64,000 bases of DNA from Flavobacteriaceae bacterium EG-1 (GTDB lineage: Bacteria > Bacteroidota > Bacteroidia > Flavobacteriales > Flavobacteriaceae), in assembly GCF_009649685.1 (NCBI RefSeq), contig NZ_WJPK01000002.1, positions 660,202-724,201 of the forward strand, written 5' to 3'. Made by a program: the position numbers and the translations under genes. This document shows, piece by piece, positions 1 to 7,825 of the stretch (its first letter is position 1; every line of letters starts with the position of its first letter). The notes below the pieces were generated by a model. The model was not told the origin of the DNA. It saw only the letters and a program-made list of their open reading frames with translations, and did no database searches.

Positions 1-510
1 AAAAGTAGCTTTAGAACCGTCGCCTTGAAATTCTACATCTGAGATTTTCATTTGTAATTTTAAGATAATTGCCATTTCGCGAGACCTTTTCTTAATTTCT
101 TCTTCGCGATCCCTACATTTTTGCCATTTATCTATATCACCTTGAGAAGCTTTACGATATACTTTAGGAAGTTCTTGGTCTTTATGGTTAACCTTTTTGC
201 GTTTCATTTGCACCTTAACCAACTCACCCACTAATGTAACCATACCAACATCATGACCAGATTCTGCCTGTGTAGCGACAATATCACCAATAGAAAGTGA
301 AAGATTTTCGGTATTTCTGAAGAATTCTTTTCGACTGTTTTTAAAGCGAACTTCAACACAGTCAAATAGCTTTGTTCCACCTGCAGGAGCCATGTTCGAA
401 AGCCAATCAAAAACTGTTAATTTATTGCAACCATCAGTGCCGCAAGTACCATTATTCTTGCATCCACGAGGTTGCCCGTCGTCACCGGTAGCACAACTAC
501 TACAACCCAT
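1..510 (-). CDS. ricT: PSP1-domain protein, RicT-like (partial, C-terminus outside window)
   Basis: An open frame of 170 codons starts at an ATG at 510-508 and runs off the left edge without a stop. The N-terminus is cysteine-rich (MGCSSCATGDDGQPRGC and further CxxxxxC spacing), followed by a segment with the PSP1 pattern (DCVEVRFKNSRKEFF, then GDIVATQAESGHDVG). In Firmicutes the PSP1 protein RicT (YaaT) acts with RicA and RicF in a complex that supports RNA processing. Bacteroidota homologues carry the same Cys-rich head, and their role there is not established. The family assignment is good; the function in this organism is inferred only from the family. About half of the protein is missing. 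Confidence 0.8.
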   Translation of the reverse strand, partial: MGCSSCATGDDGQPRGCKNNGTCGTDGCNKLTVFDWLSNMAPAGGTKLFDCVEVRFKNSRKEFFRNTENLSLSIGDIVATQAESGHDVGMVTLVGELVKVQMKRKKVNHKDQELPKVYRKASQGDIDKWQKCRDREEEIKKRSREMAIILKLQMKISDVEFQGDGSKATF

Positions 511-698
511 ATTTTTATATTGAAAACGAAAAACCGATAGGTTTTATCGCGTAAAGGTTCATACTTTATCTCAAACGTAAAGATACTATTTTTTTAACGT
601 GTTGTGAATAAAGTTAATCACAGTAGACACTCTAACAATTGTCACGCTAAAAATTAAATCGTTAAACCCTGCCATTTACTGGTGAAAATTTCGATCAA

Positions 699-1730
699 TT
701 ATTTTTTAAATTTCAATACTTCTGATCGTCCTTTTTTAAAAATTTTATTGCTAGCCCCTTTACCTTTTCTTAGTTTTTTCTGTTCCTCAAAAGGTAAGGC
801 GTGCACTTCTTTACAATGATCTGAACAACATTCGTTCATACTTGAAGCACATTTTTCACATTGGATAAATAGCAAATGACAAGCTTCATTAGCACAGTTT
901 ACATGTGTATCACAAGATGCTCCACATTGATGACATTTTGATATCACATCATTTGAAATACGCTCTCCACGTCTGTGATCAAAAACAAAATTCTTCCCTA
1001 AGAATTTGTTCTCTAACCCCTTATTACTTACCTGACGTGCATAATCAATAATACCACCCTCTAATTGATAAACTTGCTTAAACCCCTTATGCTTATAATA
1101 GGCACTCGCTTTTTCACATCGAATTCCACCAGTACAATACATTACTAGTTTTTTATCTTCTTTATGTTCCGCTAAATCGTTTTCAATTTCATCTAAAGAA
1201 TCTCGAAATGTATCTACATCGGGTGTAATTGCATTCTTAAAATGACCTATTTCACTTTCGTAATGATTACGCATATCAACCAAAATGGTATCAGGATCTT
1301 CAATGAGTTCATTAAATTGTTCTGCGCCTACATGAATTCCTTTATTAGTAACATCAAAAGTATGATCATCTAATCCATCTGCTACAATTTTATTTCGCAC
1401 TTTTACTTTCAATTTTAAAAAAGACATATTGTCTTGTTCAATTGCAATATTTAAGCGTACATTTTCTAAAAACGAAATACTATCTAGATGTGCTTTAAAT
1501 GCCTCAAAATTTACAGCAGGAACGGAAAGTTGGGCATTAATTCCTTCTTGAGCCACATAAATGCGACCCAATACATCGAGCTCATTCCATTGTATAAATA
1601 AGTGATTCCTAAAAACCGACGTATTGCCGATATGTGCGTATTTATAGAAAGAGATGGTCAGGCGTTCTAAGCCTGCCTCTTCAATAAGTGTTGCTCTTTC
1701 TTTAGCACTTAATGTATTGTACAGTTGCAT
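699..1730 (-). CDS. trhO: tRNA uridine(34) hydroxylase, rhodanese family (TrhO/YceA)
   Basis: 343 aa, ATG start. An N-terminal acylphosphatase-like region (about 1-115) precedes a rhodanese domain (about 135-235) with the active-site loop CTGGIRCEK, catalytic Cys199 and a second Cys205. The C-terminal 100 residues are rich in Cys/His pairs (CHQCGASC, CANEAC, CEKCASS), as in the UPF0176 family. TrhO hydroxylates uridine 34 of tRNA on the way to 5-methoxyuridine or 5-carboxymethoxyuridine. The length matches the family. It is transcribed alone, away from recA. A TATCTTTG box lies about 50 bp upstream of the start. Confidence 0.9.
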   Translation of the reverse strand: MQLYNTLSAKERATLIEEAGLERLTISFYKYAHIGNTSVFRNHLFIQWNELDVLGRIYVAQEGINAQLSVPAVNFEAFKAHLDSISFLENVRLNIAIEQDNMSFLKLKVKVRNKIVADGLDDHTFDVTNKGIHVGAEQFNELIEDPDTILVDMRNHYESEIGHFKNAITPDVDTFRDSLDEIENDLAEHKEDKKLVMYCTGGIRCEKASAYYKHKGFKQVYQLEGGIIDYARQVSNKGLENKFLGKNFVFDHRRGERISNDVISKCHQCGASCDTHVNCANEACHLLFIQCEKCASSMNECCSDHCKEVHALPFEEQKKLRKGKGASNKIFKKGRSEVLKFKK

Positions 1731-1779
1731 GCTATACCTTTTTATTAAGTTAAAGATTTATATTACCTATAAGACTTCG

Positions 1780-1787
1780 CAAAGATA
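1780..1787 (-). promoter_or_regulatory. Bacteroidota -7 box of the trhO promoter
   Basis: On the minus strand this reads TATCTTTG, a perfect match to the Bacteroidota TAnnTTTG -7 consensus. It would place transcription start near 1774, giving a leader of about 45 nt before the trhO ATG. No clear TTTG -33 box is visible at the usual distance, so the call is moderate. Confidence 0.4.
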
Positions 1788-1856
1788 AAGTAACCTTAAT
1801 AAAAAGTGGCTTATATAATTTAAAATCAACTAAAAAAAGCTAAAATCTAATTAATA

Positions 1857-1889
1857 AAAAAGAGTCTTGATAGTATCAAGACTCTTTTT
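1857..1889. terminator. Perfect 16-bp inverted repeat, terminator-like, orphan
   Basis: Arms AAAAAGAGTCTTGATA (1857-1872) and its exact complement (1874-1889) flank one base; the real loop would be 3-5 nt after opening inner pairs. Both strands give U-rich tails, and the minus strand has the longer one (six T, then ATT). Neither flanking gene ends here: trhO starts at 1730 and runs left, recA starts at 2244 and runs right. What transcript it would end is unknown. Confidence 0.65.
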
Positions 1890-2243
1890 GGCCACCCCAT
1901 TTTTGTTTTCTTTTTCATAGAATTAAATCTAAAAAGGTAAATGACCACCAAAGCCCATTATTAGTTAAAATTAATCGCCTTATTGCCAAATTTGACCTCT
2001 ATTAACACATAGACAAAACGATACAAGAACTTTAACTCATTAATGGAAGATATGAGTTAGTTTAATATATAGATACAAAAAATTAAAAAAGGTTGCGTGC
2101 GATAAAACAATGAACATACACCTTACTTAGGTTTGAGAGAAGAAAACATAAAACAGGTGGATAACTTTTTTGATTATGCGCTTTTCTGGGTAGCATTGTG
2201 CCAAAAGATGTAGTATTTTAGCCTTCCATAAAAAACACAACTT

Positions 2244-3248
2244 ATGAGCAACGAGAAAGAAGCAAAATTAAAAGCCCTTAAATTAACTTTAGACAAACTT
2301 GACAAAACCTATGGAAAGGGTGCTGTTATGAAAATGGGTGATAAAGTAGTTGAAGATGTTGAGGTTATTTCTTCAGGCTCTTTAGGTTTAGATGTAGCTC
2401 TTGGCGTAGGTGGATATCCTCGAGGCAGAGTTATTGAAATATACGGTCCAGAATCTTCGGGTAAAACTACACTTACCCTTCACGCCATTGCCGAAGCACA
2501 AAAAAATGGGGGAATTGCTGCTTTTATAGATGCCGAGCATGCATTTGATCGCTTTTATGCACAAAATTTAGGTGTTGATATTGATAATCTTATCATATCA
2601 CAACCTGACAATGGAGAACAAGCTTTAGAAATTGCTGATAATTTAATTAGATCTGGAGCAATTGATATTGTAATAATTGACTCCGTTGCCGCATTAACTC
2701 CTAAAAGTGAAATTGAGGGCGAAATGGGGGATTCTAAAATGGGCTTACATGCTCGTTTAATGTCTCAAGCCTTACGTAAGCTAACAGGCTCTATTAGTAA
2801 AACCAATTGTACTGTTGTTTTCATTAACCAATTACGTGAAAAGATTGGGGTAATGTTTGGAAATCCTGAAACTACAACAGGTGGTAATGCATTAAAATTC
2901 TATGCTTCTGTACGTTTAGACATTAGAAGGTCTACTCAAATTAAAAGTACAGATGGTGGTGTTTTAGGTAACAAAACGCGTGTAAAAGTTGTTAAAAATA
3001 AAGTTGCACCACCATTTAAAACAACAGAATTCGACATAATGTATGGTAAAGGAATTTCTAAGGTTGGCGAAATTATTGACCTTGGTGTAGAATTCGAAAT
3101 TGTTAAGAAAAGTGGCTCTTGGTTTAGTTATGGAGATACTAAATTAGGCCAAGGTCGCGATGCTGTTAAAGCTTTATTAGCAGACAACCCTGAACTTATG
3201 GACGAGCTTGAAGGCAAAATTAAAGAAGCTATAAGCGCTTTAGCTTAA
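2244..3248 (+). CDS. recA: Recombinase RecA
   Basis: 334 aa, ATG start. Walker A is GPESSGKT at residues 68-75, the Walker B region is [10 protein letters not shown], and the DNA-binding loops contain the conserved [10 protein letters not shown] and the [11 protein letters not shown] segment. RecA polymerises on single-stranded DNA, drives homologous strand exchange and triggers the SOS response. The length is normal for Bacteroidota. The upstream region has a near -7 box (TATTTTAG, 2214-2221) but no clear SOS box was recognised. dprA, which loads RecA on incoming DNA in competent bacteria, lies 6 kb away. Confidence 0.98.
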   Translation: MSNEKEAKLKALKLTLDKLDKTYGKGAVMKMGDKVVEDVEVISSGSLGLDVALGVGGYPRGRVIEIYGPESSGKTTLTLHAIAEAQKNGGIAAFIDAEHAFDRFYAQNLGVDIDNLIISQPDNGEQALEIADNLIRSGAIDIVIIDSVAALTPKSEIEGEMGDSKMGLHARLMSQALRKLTGSISKTNCTVVFINQLREKIGVMFGNPETTTGGNALKFYASVRLDIRRSTQIKSTDGGVLGNKTRVKVVKNKVAPPFKTTEFDIMYGKGISKVGEIIDLGVEFEIVKKSGSWFSYGDTKLGQGRDAVKALLADNPELMDELEGKIKEAISALA

Positions 3249-3274
3249 ACTAATATTATACTTGAAAATACTTT

Positions 3275-3304
3275 AAAGCACTCTTTTGTAAAAAAGGGTG
3301 CTTT
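3275..3304 (+). terminator. Hairpin downstream of recA
   Basis: Arms AAAGCACTCTTTT (3275-3287) and AAAAGGGTGCTTT (3292-3304) pair over 13 positions with one G-T pair, starting 27 bp after the recA stop. The tail is only moderately T-rich (aattgttgt), so termination may be partial. Confidence 0.6.
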
Positions 3305-3305
3305 A

Positions 3306-3337
3306 ATTGTTGTATAATACGCAACCAAACACCTTTG
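3306..3337 (+). promoter_or_regulatory. Promoter of the lipoprotein-ECF sigma-anti-sigma operon
   Basis: ATTG at 3306-3309 and CACCTTTG at 3330-3337 are 20 bp apart, close to the Bacteroidota TTTG/TAnnTTTG layout (one mismatch in the -7 box). Transcription would start near 3344. That fits translation from the ATG at 3368 better than from upstream candidates at 3335 (TTG) or 3350 (ATG). Confidence 0.45.
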
Positions 3338-3367
3338 TTTTCATCTAATATGATAAAAAGTCATATT

Positions 3368-3781
3368 ATGAAGAAGATGTACACAGTCATCTTATTGGCT
3401 GTATTTGTTATTTCTATTGTATCATGTTCCAAAGATGATGGAGACACCATCGAATTTAAGGCGCTACAAATCTCAGGGGTAGACGTACCAGAATCTTTTT
3501 CTTTAGGAAATACTTATGAAATTAAAGTAACGTATGCTGCACCTGATGGATGTACATACTTTGAGACTTTTGATGTTATTCAAAAAGATACCACAATACG
3601 AGAAGTAGTTGCTATTGGGTCCAGAAATATAGATTTACAATGCGAACAAGTGGTTATAGACCGAGAAGAAAGTTTTTTGTTTAAAGTAGTGCATAACCAA
3701 GATTATCTTTTTAAATTTTGGCAAGGTCAAAATACGGATGGAGAAGCACAGTTTTTAGAAATTGAGGTTCCCGTTAATTAA
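3368..3781 (+). CDS. Small lipoprotein of unknown function, first gene of ECF sigma operon
   Basis: 137 aa from the ATG at 3368. The N-terminus MKKMYTVILLAVFVISIVSC is a lipoprotein signal with the cysteine at residue 20. The mature part is a short acidic beta-rich domain without a family I recognise. It contains two further cysteines (in DGCTYF and LQCEQV) that could form a disulfide in the periplasm. The upstream ATG at 3350 and TTG at 3335 are in frame, but would fall at or before the predicted transcription start. It ends 17 bp before the sigma-factor gene, so it is probably co-transcribed and could be a sensor partner or target of that system; that is inference. Confidence 0.75.
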   Translation: MKKMYTVILLAVFVISIVSCSKDDGDTIEFKALQISGVDVPESFSLGNTYEIKVTYAAPDGCTYFETFDVIQKDTTIREVVAIGSRNIDLQCEQVVIDREESFLFKVVHNQDYLFKFWQGQNTDGEAQFLEIEVPVN

Positions 3782-3798
3782 TCGGATATTTATTCGAA

Positions 3799-4383
3799 TT
3801 GTATAACCCTACCAAAACCAATAATTTGAGTCTAAAGGCACTCATAGATGATTGCAAAAAAGGCAACAGACAAGCCCAAGAGCAATTATACCGTCAATTT
3901 TCCGGTATACTGTTCGGCATTTGCCTTAAATACTCACGTAATAAAACGGAGGCTGAGGATAATCTACATGATAGCTTTATGACTATTTATGAAAAAATTG
4001 GACAATATAAAGCTAAAGGTTCTTTTGAAGGTTGGTTAAAAAGAATAACAGTAAATACGGTATTACAGAAATATAGAAAAGAAGAACATTTAAATATAGT
4101 AACTGATAATGCAGAAGAACTTGTCGAAATAGATTCTGCATACGCGCATATTTCGTTAGAAACACTATTACAATACATTCAAGAATTACCGAACAAATAT
4201 AGACTAACATTTAATCTCTATGTATTAGACGGATATTCTCATAAAGAAATCAGTTCCATCATTGGAACTTCAACAGGAACATCAAAATCGAATCTTGCAA
4301 GAGCAAGAAGTATATTAAAAGAAAAAATAGAAACTGAAACCGCTAGATCTATAATCGGAATAGTGATTATTGGCATATTATAA
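3799..4383 (+). CDS. ECF RNA polymerase sigma factor
   Basis: 194 aa. Region 2 (about residues 25-95) shows LYRQFSGILFGICLKY and the AEDNLHDSFMTIYEKI segment; region 4 (about 115-180) has ELPNKYRLTFNLYVLDGYS followed by a helix-turn-helix HKEISSIIG. A short hydrophobic tail (IIGIVIIGIL) follows region 4, which is unusual. The start is a TTG at 3799; there is no in-frame ATG before region 2. It sits between the lipoprotein gene and a membrane protein with an anti-sigma-like head, the usual arrangement for an ECF factor held inactive by its cognate anti-sigma. Confidence 0.88.
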   Translation: MYNPTKTNNLSLKALIDDCKKGNRQAQEQLYRQFSGILFGICLKYSRNKTEAEDNLHDSFMTIYEKIGQYKAKGSFEGWLKRITVNTVLQKYRKEEHLNIVTDNAEELVEIDSAYAHISLETLLQYIQELPNKYRLTFNLYVLDGYSHKEISSIIGTSTGTSKSNLARARSILKEKIETETARSIIGIVIIGIL

Positions 4384-4445
4384 TTAATTGAAATGTTCTC
4401 AACCGGCATTTTAATTTTTGAAAACACGAACTAAATTATTGCATA

Positions 4446-5942
4446 ATGAGCAAAAAAAATATAGATAAACTTTTTCAGGAAAAGTTGAAAGACTTTCAAG
4501 AAATGCCTGAAGAGCATGTCTGGAATTCTATTTCGGCATCCTTAGACAAGAAGAAATCACGAAAAATAATTCCTTTTTGGTGGCAATTGGGTGGCGTAGC
4601 GGCCGTACTTGCTGTGTTTTTCGCTGTTTATAACCCCTCTAATGATAAAACAACGAATACTCCGGCAGTTACAGATATTGAAAATGTTACCCCTGAAAAC
4701 CCAACAAACAATATTAACTCAAAGGATATTCAATTTGAAGAAGAGCCTGAAGACCAAATTAAGATTGCTAATACTGATTTTGATACGTCTAGCCCTAAAA
4801 CCAAAACTGATACCACACGGAAAGCAATAATAAGCGCAAAACAAAATGCTGACAAACAATCAGATTTTAAAACGAGCCAAAATAAAACTACTACAACACA
4901 ATTGGCTGCAGCTACTTCAGCTAAAAATGATAATTCTGAACATATTCAGGTAGAAACAAACACTAATATCAAAAAGGATATTAGTACTAATAATGATGAC
5001 GGTTTAGCTGTAAACGATTCTAAGATTCCTAAAGAAGATAAATCAAGAACGAATTTAACCACAAATGAACTGCCGAAAAACTCTATTGAAGAAAGTCTGT
5101 CAAAAGCTTCTGAAAAAAAGAATATTGAAAATGCTGATGATAAAAGAAAAAAATCAATTTTTGATGAAATAGAAAAAGAAACCGAAAATGAGCAAGCACT
5201 TGCTGAAAACTCAACCAGTAAATGGTCTGTTGGTGCTAATTTAGCTCCGGTATACTTCAATTCATTTGGTGAAGGTTCTTCAATAGACCCCTCATTTAAT
5301 AATAACTCCAAATCTGGGATAGTTAATATGAGCTATGGTTTATCTATAGCGTATGATGTTTCAAATAAATTGAGCATACGTTCAGGTGTAAACAAAGTAA
5401 ATTATGGATATAATACAAACGAAGTAGAATTTTCACCCTCTTTACAAGGTTCATTGTCGAGTAGATTGAATAATGTAAATTATACTGAGTCTGCTGAAAA
5501 TATAGCTGTTGGTAATAAATCTGAAAATGTTGCAAGCCTTGCTAATAGATCATCTGATGTTATCTCTAATAACAGCTCAAGAAACGGTGTAATGGCACAA
5601 GAATTTGGTTATATTGAAGTTCCAGTAGAATTAGATTATGCGCTTGTAGAAAATCGATTTGGCGTAAACTTAGTGGGTGGTGTGAGCACCTTATTTTTAA
5701 CTAATAATTCGGTTGCCTTAAATAGTTCTGATGAAATTATTGAACTAGGAGAAGCCAATAATTTGAATTCTGTAAATTTTAGCACCAATGTCGGATTTGG
5801 ACTTAATTACAAATTCTCGACAAAAGTTAGATTTAACGTAGAGCCCGTATTCAAATATCAATTAGGTACATTTTCAGATACTTCAGGTAGCTTTAATCCT
5901 TTTTCTATTGGGGTATATAGCGGACTTAACTTTAAGTTCTAA
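4446..5942 (+). CDS. Anti-sigma-like protein predicted to span both membranes (Dma-type)
   Basis: 498 aa, ATG start. Residues 1-42 are a charged cytoplasmic head (IDKLFQEKLKDFQ, then EEHVWNSISASLD) typical of short anti-sigma domains. One membrane helix lies at about 43-62 (FWWQLGGVAAVLAVFFAVY). Residues 63-258 are a low-complexity linker rich in Asn, Thr, Lys, Glu and Asp. Residues 259-498 alternate like an outer-membrane beta-barrel and end in the aromatic C-terminus LNFKF. The layout matches the dual membrane-spanning anti-sigma (Dma) proteins described in Bacteroides. The adjacent ECF factor is the presumed partner. Annotation pipelines would probably call it an outer-membrane beta-barrel protein; the anti-sigma role is inferred. 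Confidence 0.75.
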   Translation: MSKKNIDKLFQEKLKDFQEMPEEHVWNSISASLDKKKSRKIIPFWWQLGGVAAVLAVFFAVYNPSNDKTTNTPAVTDIENVTPENPTNNINSKDIQFEEEPEDQIKIANTDFDTSSPKTKTDTTRKAIISAKQNADKQSDFKTSQNKTTTTQLAAATSAKNDNSEHIQVETNTNIKKDISTNNDDGLAVNDSKIPKEDKSRTNLTTNELPKNSIEESLSKASEKKNIENADDKRKKSIFDEIEKETENEQALAENSTSKWSVGANLAPVYFNSFGEGSSIDPSFNNNSKSGIVNMSYGLSIAYDVSNKLSIRSGVNKVNYGYNTNEVEFSPSLQGSLSSRLNNVNYTESAENIAVGNKSENVASLANRSSDVISNNSSRNGVMAQEFGYIEVPVELDYALVENRFGVNLVGGVSTLFLTNNSVALNSSDEIIELGEANNLNSVNFSTNVGFGLNYKFSTKVRFNVEPVFKYQLGTFSDTSGSFNPFSIGVYSGLNFKF

Positions 5943-5985
5943 GAAAAAAAAATTCGATTGCCCTGGTGCAGTTATCAAGTCTAAT

Positions 5986-6018
5986 AAACGCCTTAATCTT
6001 TGTATTGAGGCGTTTTTT
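5986..6018. terminator. Bidirectional terminator between the anti-sigma gene and plsC
   Basis: Arms AAACGCCTTAAT (5986-5997) and ATTGAGGCGTTT (6004-6015) pair with a single T-G mismatch around a 6-nt loop. A run of T follows on the plus strand (6013-6018). The convergent plsC stop codon overlaps its end at 6017. Confidence 0.75.
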
Positions 6019-6769
6019 ATTTCTTAACAGTATAATTCTTTAATTCGGTTAAAATTACTGTTCTAATTCGTTCGCGTAGCATTTCTTTATCCGACTCATC
6101 TAAAATCGCAGTTTCAACAAAGGGATGTACTTTTGCTCTAACTCGTCCTGGACCACCACTTAAAAAAGTGAATGAAAAACGCTTCTTATTATCTAAAAAA
6201 GAAATTGGAACTATTGGTATTTTATGAGACAATGCCATTTTAAATGCTCCATCTTTAAAAGAATCTAAAACTATCGATTCATCATCAGGCACGCCTCCTT
6301 CCGGAAAAATGCAAATGCTTAGTCCTTGTGCTAGTCGTTTCTGTGCTCTTCGGTATACTCCAGTTCTACTGCCACTATTGGAACGATCAACCATTATACA
6401 AACCCGTTTATAAAAGAATCCGAAAAGCGGAATTTTCGCAAGCTCTTTTTTGCCCACAAAAACAAACGGATTTCTGCTAATGTGCAACATTAACATAATA
6501 TCTAGCATACTCGTGTGGTTGGCAACCAGCATATAACTCTTACCCTTCTCAATCTTTTGCTTATAAACCACCCGCGGCGGACAACCCATTCCATATAAAA
6601 TAGGTCTAGCCCATAGATTACGTGCCATCCAAAAAAATTGAGGATAGGTTTTCTCACTCAAAGTAAAAAACAAAAGAATAGGAAAGAATACCACTATTGG
6701 CACCGCCACTAAAAAATAAAACCAAATACGGTACAGCGTATACCCTATATTCTTAATCAATTGAAGCAT
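6017..6769 (-). CDS. plsC: 1-acyl-sn-glycerol-3-phosphate acyltransferase (PlsC family)
   Basis: 250 aa, ATG start. The N-terminal hydrophobic segment (about 8-35) anchors it in the inner membrane. The acyltransferase motifs are present: NHTSMLD (H85 and D90 of the HX4D motif) and FPEGG (155-159), plus VPISFL near residue 200. It would acylate lysophosphatidate to phosphatidate in phospholipid synthesis. It is divergent from trpS, with only 73 bp between the start codons, and each has its own -7-like box there. Confidence 0.88.
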   Translation of the reverse strand: MLQLIKNIGYTLYRIWFYFLVAVPIVVFFPILLFFTLSEKTYPQFFWMARNLWARPILYGMGCPPRVVYKQKIEKGKSYMLVANHTSMLDIMLMLHISRNPFVFVGKKELAKIPLFGFFYKRVCIMVDRSNSGSRTGVYRRAQKRLAQGLSICIFPEGGVPDDESIVLDSFKDGAFKMALSHKIPIVPISFLDNKKRFSFTFLSGGPGRVRAKVHPFVETAILDESDKEMLRERIRTVILTELKNYTVKK

Positions 6770-6774
6770 GAAAT

Positions 6775-6782
6775 CAAAAGTA
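6775..6782 (-). promoter_or_regulatory. Possible -7 box upstream of plsC
   Basis: Minus-strand TACTTTTG matches TAnnTTTG exactly. It lies only 6 bp before the plsC ATG, so a transcript from it would be almost leaderless; no -33 box was found. Treat as tentative. Confidence 0.28.
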
Positions 6783-6813
6783 GCAAATTCATAGGGTTAT
6801 TTACTATTTGTTT

Positions 6814-6821
6814 TACCTTTG
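6814..6821 (+). promoter_or_regulatory. -7 box of the trpS promoter
   Basis: TACCTTTG matches TAnnTTTG exactly and lies 21 bp before the trpS ATG, giving a leader of roughly 15 nt. A consensus -33 box is not evident. Confidence 0.42.
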
Positions 6822-6842
6822 TCGCTTTATTAAAATTAGAAG

Positions 6843-7811
6843 ATGGCACGTATTTTAACAGGAATTCAAAGCACAGGAACACCACACTTAGGAAATATAT
6901 TAGGCGCTCTTATGCCTGCTATTGAAATGGCGGCAGCACCTAATAATGAATCCTTTTTGTTTATTGCAGATATGCATTCGATGACCCAAATTAAGGACGG
7001 CGAAGTATTGCGTAATAACACCTATGCTACTGCTGCCACCTGGTTGGCTTTAGGGCTTGATATTGAAAAAACTGTTTTCTACCGCCAAAGTGATGTTCCA
7101 CAGACTTCGGAACTTGCTTGGTATTTAAGTTGTTTCTTTCCATTTCAAAGGTTAACACTTGCACATTCCTTTAAAGATAAGGCTGGTCGGTTAGAAGATG
7201 TTAATGCTGGCCTATTCATGTACCCCATGTTAATGGCTGCTGATATTCTTATTTATGATGCGGAAATTGTACCTGTTGGTAAAGACCAATTGCAGCATAT
7301 CGAAATCACTAGAGATGTAGCCTCGCGTTTTCATGCACAAATGGGAGAAACTTTTGTATTGCCTGAAGGCGAAATACACAAAGACACCAAATATGTGCCC
7401 GGTACCGACGGGCATAAAATGAGTAAGAGTAGAGGAAATCTGATTAATCTTTTTCAACCTGATAAAAAACTTCGCAAACAGATTATGGGAATTAAAACGG
7501 ATAGCACTCCGATGGAAGACCCAAAAGATCCTGATACTGATAATGTCTTTGCGCTTTATAAATTATTGGCTGATGAAGACCAAATTGCTGAAATGCGTCA
7601 AAATTACCAAAATGGCAACTATGGTTATGGTCATGCCAAACAAGCACTTTATGAAGTAATCCTTGAAAAATTCGGACCCGCTCGAGAGAAGTTTGATTAC
7701 TTTATGAATAACAAAAATGAGATAGATGATGCCCTTGCTTTGGGTGCAGCCAAAGCTAAAGTAGTTGCTGATGATGTGCTTTTAAGAGTTCGCGCAAAAA
7801 TTGGATATTAA
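6843..7811 (+). CDS. trpS: Tryptophan--tRNA ligase
   Basis: 322 aa, ATG start. Class I synthetase signatures: the HIGH-type motif PHLGNILG (H15) and the KMSKS loop at residues 192-196 (GHKMSKSRGN). The length fits bacterial TrpRS. It charges tRNA-Trp in the cytoplasm. It is a single-gene unit convergent with the FKBP gene, with 14 bp between stops. Confidence 0.97.
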   Translation: MARILTGIQSTGTPHLGNILGALMPAIEMAAAPNNESFLFIADMHSMTQIKDGEVLRNNTYATAATWLALGLDIEKTVFYRQSDVPQTSELAWYLSCFFPFQRLTLAHSFKDKAGRLEDVNAGLFMYPMLMAADILIYDAEIVPVGKDQLQHIEITRDVASRFHAQMGETFVLPEGEIHKDTKYVPGTDGHKMSKSRGNLINLFQPDKKLRKQIMGIKTDSTPMEDPKDPDTDNVFALYKLLADEDQIAEMRQNYQNGNYGYGHAKQALYEVILEKFGPAREKFDYFMNNKNEIDDALALGAAKAKVVADDVLLRVRAKIGY

Positions 7812-7825
7812 TTGTTTTAGATTCG

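Larger units (their letters stand above)
1731..2243. other. 513-bp divergent intergenic region between trhO and recA
   Basis: No credible protein-coding frame was seen. It holds the trhO promoter box (1780-1787, minus strand), a strong terminator-like hairpin (1857-1889) not adjacent to any gene end, a weak 8-bp inverted repeat (taactcat at 2033-2040 with atgagtta at 2052-2059), and the recA upstream region. The region is long for this compact stretch, so an unannotated small RNA is possible. Confidence 0.6.

Noticed and set aside
2033-2059. 8-bp inverted repeat upstream of recA as a regulatory hairpin
   Set aside because: Short AT-rich stem with an 11-nt loop; expected by chance in this composition.
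4946-5311. 121-codon frame on the minus strand opposite the anti-sigma linker
   Set aside because: Ser/Phe-rich product mirrors the low-complexity linker of the real gene; no promoter or homology signal.
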